Source of the DNA: CALMEC01 sp031372145
GTDB taxonomy: Bacteria > Actinomycetota > Thermoleophilia > Miltoncostaeales > Miltoncostaeaceae
Reading direction: 5' to 3'
Assembly (NCBI GenBank): GCA_031372145.1
Contig: JANMKR010000206.1
Span: forward strand, 1 to 33,748
Length of the DNA: 33,748 nt
Numbering within the stretch: the first letter of the stretch is position 1; each line of letters begins with the position of its first letter. Below are positions 16,034 through 24,672 of this stretch, in pieces. The notes beneath the pieces were generated by a model. That model ran no database searches. It saw only the letters and a program-made list of their open reading frames with translations, and was not told the origin of the DNA. Both the position numbers and the translations under genes were made by a program.

Positions 16034-16061
16034 CGGACAACCGCCCGAGTGTTCCTATAAT
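16034..16061 (+). promoter_or_regulatory. Sigma70-type promoter of the DUF151 gene
   Basis: A perfect -10 TATAAT (16056-16061) has a CGGACA -35-like hexamer (16034-16039) 16 bases upstream. This gives a leader of roughly 40 bases before the ATG at 16107. It is the clearest vegetative promoter in the window. Confidence 0.6.
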
Positions 16062-16106
16062 GGATCGACGCGCGTTACTCACCTCGATTGGGAGCGTGTT
16101 CCGCCC

Positions 16107-16601
16107 ATGCAGGAGATGGTCATCTACGGCGTCAGCTTCGACATGGTCGGCAAGCAGCCGATCGTGTTGCTGAAGACGGTGGCCGGAAACACGTTCCTGC
16201 CGATCTGGATCGGCCACGCCGAGGCGGCGGCCATCCTGATGAAGTTGCAGGGGACGGACACACCGCGACCGATGACGCACGACCTCGCCACCGAGATCAT
16301 GAGGGAACTCAACGCCCAGGTCGCCAAGATCACGGTGACCGAGCTTCGCGACAACACGTTCTATGCGCTGATCACGCTGCGTTCCGACATCTCGGAGTTC
16401 GATGTCGATTCCCGACCGTCTGACGCCATCGCGCTCGCAGTGCGCGCGAACGCGCCGATCTTCGCCGCCGACCAGGTGATCGAGGACAGTGGGATCGAGT
16501 TTCCGGACCAACCCGAACCCGTTGAGACTGAAGACGTCGTCGCCCAGTTCAAGGAGTTCCTCGAGAACGTCACGCCCGAGGACTTCGCCCCCGAGGACTG
16601 A
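16107..16601 (+). CDS. Bifunctional nuclease family protein (DUF151)
   Basis: This 164-residue protein has the BFN/DUF151 fold: VVLLKT-like strand (QPIVLLKTVAGNTFLPIWIG), HAEAAAILMKLQG, PRPMTHDLATEIMREL and the conserved SRPSDAIALAVRANAPIFAA. In Thermotoga and plants family members show DNase/RNase activity, but the cellular role in bacteria is unclear. A short acidic tail follows. The start is ATG at 16107 behind a strong promoter. It converges with the chorismate mutase-like gene only 9 bases away. Confidence 0.88.
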   Translation: MQEMVIYGVSFDMVGKQPIVLLKTVAGNTFLPIWIGHAEAAAILMKLQGTDTPRPMTHDLATEIMRELNAQVAKITVTELRDNTFYALITLRSDISEFDVDSRPSDAIALAVRANAPIFAADQVIEDSGIEFPDQPEPVETEDVVAQFKEFLENVTPEDFAPED

Positions 16602-16610
16602 CCCGACCCA

Positions 16611-16907
16611 TCATTCCCGGGCGGTCTCACGCTTGGTCAGCTCAAGCAGGTGGCCGTAGAGCTCGGTCAATCCTGTGGACGACAGCGGTCCGGTGTTGGC
16701 GCCCTGCATGAAGCGGTGCATCCACGCCTCGCGCGACGGGTCCACGAACGCGATGTCGTGTTCCTCCTTGTAGGCGCGCAGGCCCGCGACCAGCTTCAGG
16801 CGCGCATTGACGGCCTGGATGAGCTTGACGTCGTTGTCGACGATCTGGTCGCGCAGTTGGCGGACCAGGGCGTCTCGGGCGGGGTCCGGAGGAAGCGGCG
16901 GATTCAT
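16611..16907 (-). CDS. Chorismate mutase, AroQ type
   Basis: This 98-residue all-helical AroQ-type enzyme would convert chorismate to prephenate for Phe/Tyr synthesis. Six active-site residues of the E. coli domain are present at exactly matching spacing: Arg in LRDQ, Arg 17 later (NARLK), Lys 28 later (AYKEE), and Asp, Arg and Glu in FVDPSRE. The late Ser/Gln pair is not obvious; a Glu in TKRETA may take the Gln place, as in the yeast enzyme. The start is ATG at 16907. It is divergent from the sigma gene, sharing a 55-base promoter region. Confidence 0.8.
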   Translation of the reverse strand: MNPPLPPDPARDALVRQLRDQIVDNDVKLIQAVNARLKLVAGLRAYKEEHDIAFVDPSREAWMHRFMQGANTGPLSSTGLTELYGHLLELTKRETARE

Positions 16908-16962
16908 GCAGCGAGCACCTCTTGTGATCCATTTGCGTCCGCCGATCGTAGAGAATGTAGGG

Positions 16963-17553
16963 ATGGTCGGTCGGCGACACACCGAGGATCGGACACGCCT
17001 GGCGGATGAGGACCTGCTGGTCCATGCAGCCGACGGCGATGAACGGGCTTTCGAGGTGCTCTACGATCGACACGGCAAGGTCGCGTGGTCGTTGGCGTTC
17101 AGGCTGCTCGGCGAGCGCGGAGCAGCGGAGGATCTTGTGCAGGAGGCATTTTTGGCGGTGTGGAATGGAGCGGCGCGGTACGCCTCTACCAAGGGGAGCG
17201 TTCGCACGTGGATTCTTTCGATCGTCCACCACCGCGCCGTCGACCGCCTTCGCCAGGGCGCCGCGAACAAACGGCGTCAGGAGGCACTCGAACACGTCGC
17301 GGCGATCGAGCCGGATGCACCTGATGCAGCCGACGTCGCGCTGGCGCGCGTTGCCGCCGACGAGGTGCAGGCGGCGCTCCACGACGTTCCGGACGAGCAG
17401 TTGCAGGTGCTGCGCCTCGCCTACTTCGGCGGATACACACACCACGAGATCGCTGACATGTTGTCCGTGCCGCTGGGCACGGTCAAGAGTCGCATGCGCC
17501 TCGGACTCGATCGCGTCCGCCGCAATCTCGATCCCGGCCTGGTCGGCGCATGA
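16963..17553 (+). CDS. ECF RNA polymerase sigma factor
   Basis: This 196-residue group IV sigma factor has region 2 (ERAFEVLYDRHGKVAWSLAF, AAEDLVQEAFLAVW, then KGSVRTWILSIVHHRAVDRL), which binds the -10 element. Region 4 (LQVLRLAYFGGYTHHEIADM, then VPLGTVKSRMRLGLDRVR) binds the -35 element. The pattern resembles the SigK-like ECF group paired with RskA anti-sigma factors. The ATG at 16963 has only a weak ribosome-binding site, so the message may be nearly leaderless. The stop overlaps the anti-sigma start (ATGA). Confidence 0.93.
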   Translation: MVGRRHTEDRTRLADEDLLVHAADGDERAFEVLYDRHGKVAWSLAFRLLGERGAAEDLVQEAFLAVWNGAARYASTKGSVRTWILSIVHHRAVDRLRQGAANKRRQEALEHVAAIEPDAPDAADVALARVAADEVQAALHDVPDEQLQVLRLAYFGGYTHHEIADMLSVPLGTVKSRMRLGLDRVRRNLDPGLVGA

Positions 17554-18212
17554 TCGACCACGAGGCCATTCGTGAGCTCATCGCACCCGTCGCCCTGGGC
17601 GCCGCGACTGAGCACGAGACCGCGTACGTCGAGCGCCACGCAGCGAGCTGCCACGACTGCCGGGCCGAGTTGGACATCATGAGAGGCGCTGCCGCGGGGC
17701 TTGCGCTGGCCGTTCCCCAGCTCGATCCGCCGCCCGCGCTCAAAGCTCGGGTCATGGAGGCGGTCCACGCCCAGAGCCGGGTGCACGCCCCTGCGGTCCC
17801 CGTCCGGCGCGGGCGCCTGTTGCGGTGGCCGGCGCTTGCGGGCGCGATGGCCGTGCTGATGCTCGGGCTCGTCTCGTGGAACGTGGCGTTGCAGCGCGAC
17901 GGCTCCGGCGGGCGTCAGATCGCGGTCGCGACCGGTTCGGTCTCCGGCCGGGTCGTCATCGACGCCGATGGCGCGGCAGTGATGCGCCTGACCGGCCTGG
18001 CGGCACTGGCCCCGGACGAGGGTTACGAGCTCTGGACGATTCGCGACGGGACGGCGCGCTCCGAAGGCTTTGCCGCACGGACTGCACAGGGCGAGGTGGT
18101 CATCGCGACCGCTGACCTGGCGGGCGTCAGCGCGCTCGCGATCACGCCCGAGAAGCGATCAAACACCCTCGCGCCGAGCGTCACGCCCGTTGTCGTGGTG
18201 TCGCTCGCGTAG
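17550..18212 (+). CDS. RskA-family membrane anti-sigma factor
   Basis: This 220-residue protein has an N-terminal zinc-type anti-sigma motif, HAASCHDC (H-x3-C-x2-C), which would hold the ECF sigma factor encoded just upstream. One membrane segment follows (LAGAMAVLMLGLVSWNVAL). The extracellular RskA domain comes next (GYELWTIRDGTARSEGF, GVSALAITPEK). Release of sigma would need proteolysis after an extracellular signal, by family analogy. Translation is coupled to the sigma gene. Confidence 0.92.
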   Translation: MIDHEAIRELIAPVALGAATEHETAYVERHAASCHDCRAELDIMRGAAAGLALAVPQLDPPPALKARVMEAVHAQSRVHAPAVPVRRGRLLRWPALAGAMAVLMLGLVSWNVALQRDGSGGRQIAVATGSVSGRVVIDADGAAVMRLTGLAALAPDEGYELWTIRDGTARSEGFAARTAQGEVVIATADLAGVSALAITPEKRSNTLAPSVTPVVVVSLA

Positions 18213-18224
18213 TCCAACACCAGG

Positions 18225-18241
18225 CGATCCTTCTCGGATCG
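18225..18241 (+). other. Small hairpin between rskA and tatA
   Basis: CGATCC and GGATCG pair around a 5-base loop, 13 bases after the anti-sigma stop. No T-run follows. It could be a weak terminator or a processing point before the tat genes. Confidence 0.3.
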
Positions 18242-18260
18242 ACGACCGCTCCGCTACGCT

Positions 18261-18593
18261 GTCGACATCGACTTCTCGCCTGTCCAGATACTGATCGTCC
18301 TGGTGATCGCGCTGCTGGTGTTCGGACCCAAGCGGCTTCCCGAGTTGGGACGTCAAGTCGGCCGTGGCATCCGGGAACTCAAGACACAAGTCAGTGCGAT
18401 CACCGAGGACGTCACCGCGGCCGTTGACCGTGATGTCGATCGCGACGACGCTGCGCCGTCGCCTGGCGCCCCGGTTGCGAGTGCCCCCGGTGCGTCCCGA
18501 GCTGCGGTTGCCGCCGAGGACGACGACGTACTCGACGGGGTCGTGGTGAGCGGCGCCACCGGCCCGCCGCCGCAGCCGCCAGCGGCGGCGTAG
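18261..18593 (+). CDS. tatA: Twin-arginine translocase TatA (start codon unclear)
   Basis: TatA forms the membrane pore component of the Tat pathway for folded proteins. The protein has the family layout: short N-terminus (DFSPVQ), membrane helix ILIVLVIALLVFG, hinge PKRLPELGRQVGRG, amphipathic helix, and a Pro/Ala-rich tail. The first permitted start is GTG at 18303, but that would cut the membrane helix in half. Alignment with the second TatA here (MLDFSPIQII) puts the start at about 18261-18267, where the codons are GTC, GAC and ATC. I set the start at GTC 18261 on that basis. tatC follows after 6 bases. Confidence 0.8.
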   Translation, partial: VDIDFSPVQILIVLVIALLVFGPKRLPELGRQVGRGIRELKTQVSAITEDVTAAVDRDVDRDDAAPSPGAPVASAPGASRAAVAAEDDDVLDGVVVSGATGPPPQPPAAA

Positions 18594-18599
18594 GACCGA

Positions 18600-19403
18600 G
18601 TGGCCCGCAGGGGCATCGTTGGCATCCGGCGCGTCGGTCCGGATGAGGCTCTCAGCGTGGTGGAGCACCTCGACGAACTTCGCCGCCGCATCATCATCGC
18701 GATCGGTTCGCTGGTCGTCGCGTTCGCCGTCGCGTACGCGTTCCACGAGCGTTTGCTGCGATTCCTCGCGCTTCCACTGCCGAGGAGGTACCGGACCCTC
18801 CTGACGTTGTCGCCGCAGGAGGGCTTCTTCACGGTCCTCAAGGTGTGCTTCTGGGTGGCGCTCGTCGTCGCGCTGCCGATCTGTCTCTACCAGCTCTACG
18901 CGTTCGTTCTCCCTGCGATCACCGAGCAGCCGCGACGCCGGATGCTCCTCGTCGTCGCAGGAATCTCAGGACTGTTCTTGGCCGGGGCGGCATTCGGCTT
19001 CTTCTTCGTGCTGCCGGTGGCGCTGAGGTTCCTGCTGCAGTTCGGCGACGGCCTGTTCACGAACACCCTGCGCGCCGGCGAGTACTACGGGTTCGTGACG
19101 TCTCTGGTCTTGGCCACTGGTCTGATGTTCGAGGTGCCGATGGCAATGCTCGCGTTTGCACGCCTGGGATTGGTGACCGCCGCCACCTATCGTCGTCAGT
19201 GGCGTCTCGCGATCGTCGTGATCGCTGTGGTCGCGGCGATCCTGCCCGGCGCGGATCCGTTCAGCATGGTCTTGCTGATGGTCCCGCAGGTCGTGCTGTA
19301 CCTGCTTGGCATCTGGCTGGCCAAGGCATTCGGGCAGCCCGCCGCGTGGAAACGTGACCTTTGGACCGACGATGCCACGCCAGGTGACCACCAGCCCGAC
19401 TGA
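18600..19403 (+). CDS. tatC: Sec-independent translocase subunit TatC
   Basis: TatC is the receptor for twin-arginine signal peptides. The 267-residue protein has six membrane segments and the conserved cytoplasmic N-terminus VVEHLDELRRR, whose Glu contacts the signal peptide. The first loop contains LSPQEGFFTVLKV, with the conserved F-x-x-x-K, and the late segment ILPGADPFSMVLLMVPQVVLY (quoted in part: DPFSMVLLMVPQVVLY). The start is GTG at 18600. It is paired with tatA upstream; no TatB is evident. Confidence 0.95.
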   Translation: MARRGIVGIRRVGPDEALSVVEHLDELRRRIIIAIGSLVVAFAVAYAFHERLLRFLALPLPRRYRTLLTLSPQEGFFTVLKVCFWVALVVALPICLYQLYAFVLPAITEQPRRRMLLVVAGISGLFLAGAAFGFFFVLPVALRFLLQFGDGLFTNTLRAGEYYGFVTSLVLATGLMFEVPMAMLAFARLGLVTAATYRRQWRLAIVVIAVVAAILPGADPFSMVLLMVPQVVLYLLGIWLAKAFGQPAAWKRDLWTDDATPGDHQPD

Positions 19404-19448
19404 CCCTCTTCGTGCAGAGATCTGCGCGAAATCCTTCAAAACATCCGA

Positions 19449-19476
19449 TCAAGCTGAACGCGTGATCGTCCGATAC
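19449..19476 (+). promoter_or_regulatory. Possible sigma28 (FliA)-type promoter for the chemoreceptor gene
   Basis: TCAAGCTG, 12 bases, then TCCGATAC resembles the motility-sigma consensus TAAAGTTT-N11-GCCGATAA. The -10 half matches at 6 of 8 positions. It lies about 37 bases upstream of the chemoreceptor start, a plausible distance. The -35 half is weak and the spacing is one base long. Confidence 0.35.
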
Positions 19477-19512
19477 TGACGTGCACCGAGCATTCACAGA
19501 AAGCAAGACCTC

Positions 19513-21366
19513 GTGCCACGTCTTCGGCTGACTCAACAACTCCTCCTCGGCGCCCTGGCCGTTGCCATCCCGATCACCGTCGTGATGCTGATCGTCGCCG
19601 GGCGTCCCCAGCTGGCGGGAACCGGGGGCCGTGTGCTCCTGCAGGCCGCCGCGCTTGCGCTGCCCATCCTCGCATTGACGTGTACCGGGCTGTTCGGTCG
19701 ACGCGTCGTGCGACGTCTGGACGCCCTCAACGCCGCCTACGACGCCCTCGCCTCCGGCGACGCCGACGTGCGGGTACCGGTCACGGCCGACGATGAGCTC
19801 GGGCGCGTCACCGTCGCGTTCAACACCACGGCGGCCGTGTTGAGTCGCACCCGCGCGCTCGAGCAGGCCGAGCAGACGCGTGCAGCGGAGCTACGTGAAA
19901 CGGTTGCGGAGTACGGACGGTTTGCGCGGCGCATCGCCGAGGGCGATCTGACCGCCCGGGTGAGCGCTGCCGCGGATGATTCGGAGCTGGCCACGCTGGC
20001 CGGAAACCTCAATCAGATGGCCGAGCGGCTGGGCGTCTTGTCCGGTCGCGTTCAGGTCGCGGCGACCGAGATGACCGCGGCCACAAGTCAGATCCTGGCG
20101 GTCGTCACCCAACACACGGCGGCAACCAGCGAGCAGGCCGCGTCGGTTGCCCAGACGTCGGTCACGATCGACGAGGTTCGTGCATCGGCCCAGGGGGTTG
20201 CCGAGCGCGCCGGCGATCTGGCGTTCAGAGCGACGGGCATGATGACGATCTCGGCCGAGGGCGCCGACGCGGTCGACGAAATTGTGTCGAGCATGGCGGT
20301 CATCCGATCACGGGTCGACAAGATCGGGCAGGACATCGACTCGCTCTCCGTGCGAACCAGGGCGATCGAGTCGATCACGCAATCGGTCAACGATCTGGCG
20401 GACCAATCGAACATGTTGGCGCTTAACGCCACGATCGAGGCTGCCAGGGCCGGCGAGCAGGGCAAGGGTTTTGCGGTCGTGGCGCAAGAGGTGCGCAGCC
20501 TGGCCGAGCAGTCCAAGGTCGCAACGGCCCAGGTCCGTGGCATTCTGGCCGAGATCGAGCTGGCGACGGCAACCGCGGTGCTGGCAACCGAGGAGGGTTC
20601 ACGAGCGGTCGAGGACGGGGTCGAACGGGCACGTCTGGCAGGCGGCGCGATCGACCGGATGGAGGCGAACATCAAGGAGACCGCCGAGTTCGCCACCACG
20701 ATTGCCGCATCGGCCCGCGAGCAGCACGTCGGAATGGACCAGATCGCCCAGGCGATGGCCGAGGTCTCGTCGTCGAGCACGCAGATGGCAACCGGTGCAG
20801 ACGACACCCAGGGTGCCGCGCAGTCGCTCGCCGCCATCGCCGAACAACTCAGCGAGATCACCGACGGCTACCAGATCGCCGGCGGCGGGATCATCGAGAA
20901 CGAATCCTCGGATGCGGATGCGCCGGCGCGCGCGATGTCGACCTCGTTCGAGGATCTTGCGCGTCGCGTCGCGGCCGAGTTGGGCGTCGAATGTGCCGTC
21001 GTCGCGCGGTTTGCGGGCGGACAGGTGGTTCCGGTGGGCACGCTTCTCCCTGACGGGCAACAGCTCGACGCGTTCAGTCCAGACGGCAGCGGGGCGTTTG
21101 CGACCGTGTTCCGCACCGGGGCGCCCGCTCGGATTGACGACTACCGCAGGCTGACCGGGGGTCAGGTCGCGCAGATTGCGCGCGCCGGCGGCTATACGAG
21201 CAGCGTCTGCGTGCCCATCCGGCGCGGAGGGGAATTGTGGGGCGCGGTTCTCGCGGCAACGTCCGCGACCGACCCGATCCCGCGGGGTGCCGAGACGGTG
21301 TTGACGCGGGTCGCCCGCCGCGCCGCTGCCGTGGCGGCACGCACGGACGCATCACTCAGCGTCTGA
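19513..21366 (+). CDS. Methyl-accepting chemotaxis-like protein with C-terminal GAF domain
   Basis: This 617-residue protein has two membrane helices, roughly 8-29 and 41-62, separated by about 11 residues, so no periplasmic sensor domain exists. Two HAMP-like segments follow (near RRLDALNAAYDALASGD and RRIAEGDLTARVSAAADD). The chemoreceptor signalling hairpin is canonical: NMLALNATIEAARAGE, then GKGFAVVAQEVRSLAEQS. From about residue 475 to the end lies a GAF-like domain (LARRVAAELGVECAVVARFA, YTSSVCVPIRRGGELWGAVL). Receptors usually sense at the N-terminus, so a C-terminal GAF suggests cytoplasmic ligand sensing. The start is GTG at 19513. No other che genes are in the window. Confidence 0.9.
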   Translation: MPRLRLTQQLLLGALAVAIPITVVMLIVAGRPQLAGTGGRVLLQAAALALPILALTCTGLFGRRVVRRLDALNAAYDALASGDADVRVPVTADDELGRVTVAFNTTAAVLSRTRALEQAEQTRAAELRETVAEYGRFARRIAEGDLTARVSAAADDSELATLAGNLNQMAERLGVLSGRVQVAATEMTAATSQILAVVTQHTAATSEQAASVAQTSVTIDEVRASAQGVAERAGDLAFRATGMMTISAEGADAVDEIVSSMAVIRSRVDKIGQDIDSLSVRTRAIESITQSVNDLADQSNMLALNATIEAARAGEQGKGFAVVAQEVRSLAEQSKVATAQVRGILAEIELATATAVLATEEGSRAVEDGVERARLAGGAIDRMEANIKETAEFATTIAASAREQHVGMDQIAQAMAEVSSSSTQMATGADDTQGAAQSLAAIAEQLSEITDGYQIAGGGIIENESSDADAPARAMSTSFEDLARRVAAELGVECAVVARFAGGQVVPVGTLLPDGQQLDAFSPDGSGAFATVFRTGAPARIDDYRRLTGGQVAQIARAGGYTSSVCVPIRRGGELWGAVLAATSATDPIPRGAETVLTRVARRAAAVAARTDASLSV

Positions 21367-21381
21367 TCCACTCCATTTCCC

Positions 21382-21657
21382 TCAGTGCGTGTCGTTGACC
21401 GCGGTCGGCTCCAAACGAACGGTTTCGACTGAAGGAGCGTTCGAAGGGTTCTGATCGCCCTGAACCGGGTCTGTCGTGACGACCACGACCGTCGCAGCCG
21501 GGCGCTCGTCAGGATCGTCCTTGCCTGCGAGCGAGTCACGGAACCCGCGCAGGCCGTGTCCGAGGCTCTTGGCCATGCTGGGCAGCCGCTTCGGTCCCAG
21601 CACCAGGAGCGCGATCCCGAGCACCAGGATGATCTGAATTGGGGAGAAATCGAGCAT
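21382..21657 (-). CDS. tatA: Second TatA/E-family protein
   Basis: This 91-residue TatA paralogue begins MLDFSPIQIILVLGIALLVL, then GPKRLPSMAKSLGHGLRGFR, matching the membrane helix, hinge and amphipathic helix of TatA. The tail is acidic and differs from the first copy. The start is ATG at 21657; an in-frame extension to 21765 encodes non-conserved residues. It is convergent with the chemoreceptor gene, 15 bases apart. The first copy is beside tatC; the function of this one could be TatA, TatB-like or TatE-like. Confidence 0.88.
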   Translation of the reverse strand: MLDFSPIQIILVLGIALLVLGPKRLPSMAKSLGHGLRGFRDSLAGKDDPDERPAATVVVVTTDPVQGDQNPSNAPSVETVRLEPTAVNDTH

Positions 21658-21881
21658 CGGTCGTACCTCTCGTTCGGCGAACAGCCGGTCATCGAACCTG
21701 TACCGTGGCGGGCCAGGATCTGGGTCTTGGACGTGTACACGTGTCCGGGCCGCTCCGTCCATCACGTCGGACGTCGGTTCGCTCCCGGACCAGGCGACAT
21801 GTCACCGCGTGCCACATCGCTCACCGATGACGTGCCCCGGATCACCTCACTCGAAACATGCGTGGATCCCGAGCCACGTGT

Positions 21882-22826
21882 TCACTGCGCGTCCTGAAGC
21901 CGGTGCCCGGTGACGGCGAGGAACACGTCCTCGAGCGTGGCCCGGCGCACCAGCTGGAGCTCGAGCGGCACACCGGTGGCGCGCGCCCTGTTGAACAACG
22001 CCTCGCCGTCATCGGAGTACAGGTTGACCACCTCGCCGCGGATCTGATGTCCGTCGACGGCGGTGCCGAGGCGTGCGAGCAGTTCGGCGACGTCTGACGG
22101 GGCGACGCGAAGCTCGAGTGCTTCGCGTCCGACCTCGGCGGCGATCAGCGCGGCAGGCTCGCCCGCCCGTGCGACCCGCCCGCGGTCCATGACGACGAGT
22201 CGATCGCAGAGTTGCTCCGCCTCATCCATGTAGTGCGTGGTCAGCACGAGGGTCACCCCTTGTTCCTTGAGCGCACGCAGTCGCTCCCAGACCAGGTGTC
22301 GTGCCTGCGGGTCAAGGCCGGTCGTCGGCTCGTCCAGCAGCACCAGCTCGGGTTCGTTGACCAGGGCCCGCGCGATCTGGATGCGGCGCTTCATGCCGCC
22401 GGAAAGGCGGTCCACGCCGTCGTTGGCGCGCTCCGTCAGCTGGACGAAATCCAAGAGTTCATCCGCGCGCCGCGCGGCCTCGCGACGTGGGATGTCGAAG
22501 TATCGCGCGTAGACGAGCAGGTTCTCGCGGACGGTCAGCTCGAGATCCAGGTTGACCTCCTGCGCAACGACGCCGATGCGGCGCTTGATCGTGCGGGCAT
22601 GGAGCGCGGGATCGAGCCCCAGAACGGAGAGGTCACCGGAGTCGCGTCGCGCCAGGCACGAGAGCATGCGCATCGTCGTGGTCTTGCCGGCGCCATTGGG
22701 TCCCAGAAAACCGAAGCACTCCTGGCGTTGGATGCTGAAGGCGACGGCGTCGACGGCCGCGACCTGCCCGTAGCGTTTCGTCAGTTGCGTGGCCTGGACG
22801 ACCGGCGCGCCCGTGACGACGCTCAC
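21882..22826 (-). CDS. ABC transporter ATP-binding protein (NodI/DrrA-like)
   Basis: This 314-residue cytoplasmic ATPase has Walker A GPNGAGKTTTMRML, Q-loop VVAQEVNLD, signature RLSGGMKRRIQIARAL, Walker B LVLLDEPTTGLD and the switch His in TTHYMDEAEQL. The C-terminal 80 residues resemble the regulatory tail of drug, Nod-factor and polysaccharide exporters. The start is GTG at 22826. No ABC-2 permease gene is adjacent in either direction within this window, so its membrane partner is unknown. It follows the decarboxylase gene after 40 bases. Confidence 0.9.
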   Translation of the reverse strand: MSVVTGAPVVQATQLTKRYGQVAAVDAVAFSIQRQECFGFLGPNGAGKTTTMRMLSCLARRDSGDLSVLGLDPALHARTIKRRIGVVAQEVNLDLELTVRENLLVYARYFDIPRREAARRADELLDFVQLTERANDGVDRLSGGMKRRIQIARALVNEPELVLLDEPTTGLDPQARHLVWERLRALKEQGVTLVLTTHYMDEAEQLCDRLVVMDRGRVARAGEPAALIAAEVGREALELRVAPSDVAELLARLGTAVDGHQIRGEVVNLYSDDGEALFNRARATGVPLELQLVRRATLEDVFLAVTGHRLQDAQ

Positions 22827-22866
22827 ATGGTCACCTGCCCCGGGGTTGCGCGTGTTTGGGAGACGA

Positions 22867-23817
<951 letters not shown>

Positions 23818-23895
23818 GGCCGCACCCTAGCGGTCCGACACCGAAATGACACGGGGTTTCGCGCGGCTGCGAGCATCACGATACGGCGTCCCGGC

Positions 23896-23922
23896 GTGGC
23901 AAATACTCCCGGTATTCGCCAC
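23896..23922. other. Hairpin between GT2 and decarboxylase genes
   Basis: GTGGC-AAATAC and GTATTCGCCAC form a near-perfect stem around CTCCCG in the 153-base gap. It is the only sizeable non-coding stretch inside the polysaccharide locus besides the repeat. No T-run follows on the minus strand. It could end or attenuate transcription from the operon, or be an operator. Confidence 0.4.
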
Positions 23923-23970
23923 GGCCTGCGTCCACCGTCGCGCTCGCTCTCGCTCACGCGACACGGCCGG

Positions 23971-24672
23971 TCATCTGAGTGTCGAACGAGACTGGCGGTC
24001 GAGAGCCAAGCCGGCCGTGGCCCAGACGATGCGGCCGAAATGCCTGACGCCTGCGAACCCGTCGTGCATCGAACCGTCCTGGGTGGGGCGCATCGTGACC
24101 GGGATCTCGCCGATCGCGCGACCCGACCGGTGGAGTCGAATCAGGTAACTGACCTCGGTCAGGTTGTCCGGAAACCCGTGGACGGCGATCTCACGGGCGA
24201 CGTCGGCGCGGACGGCGCGGAAACCGGATGTGGGGTCGGTCAACGGGAGCCGGCCGATGTGGTGGGTCATCCACCTGCACACGCCGATGCCCACGCGGCG
24301 AGGAATCGGCATGGGGTAGCGGGGGCCAAGGAACCTGCTGCCCACGACGAGGTCGAAATCCTCCAGCCCGTCGATGAGCAGGCGCAGATCATGCGCGACG
24401 TGTTGGCCGTCGGCATCCACCTGGGCGATCCTGTCGGCACCACCGGCGAGGGCAGCCTGATAGCCGCGGCGCAGCGCCTGGGCGTAGCCGCCCTGACCCA
24501 CGTGTGTCTGCACCACCTCGGCGCCGGCGGCGTGGGCGATCGCAGCCGTCGCATCGCGTGAGCGATCGTCGACCACCACGACATGGGCGTCCGGGACGGC
24601 GGCGCGGATGTCGTACACGACCGCGCCGACCGTGTGCTCCTCGTTCTGTGCGGGGATCACAATCCCGATCAT
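23971..24672 (-). CDS. Family 2 glycosyltransferase (polyprenyl-phosphate type)
   Basis: This 233-residue GT-A enzyme has the nucleotide-sugar motif VVVVDDRSRDAT and the metal-binding DADGQH, with GSRFLGPRYPMPIPRR and LTDPTSGFRAV after it. The layout is that of dolichol/undecaprenyl-phosphate mannosyl- or glucosyltransferases without membrane anchors. It could load sugar onto a lipid carrier for the GT-C enzyme encoded just upstream. I chose ATG at 24672 because it overlaps the upstream stop (ATGA); GTG at 24681 is possible. Confidence 0.88.
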   Translation of the reverse strand: MIGIVIPAQNEEHTVGAVVYDIRAAVPDAHVVVVDDRSRDATAAIAHAAGAEVVQTHVGQGGYAQALRRGYQAALAGGADRIAQVDADGQHVAHDLRLLIDGLEDFDLVVGSRFLGPRYPMPIPRRVGIGVCRWMTHHIGRLPLTDPTSGFRAVRADVAREIAVHGFPDNLTEVSYLIRLHRSGRAIGEIPVTMRPTQDGSMHDGFAGVRHFGRIVWATAGLALDRQSRSTLR

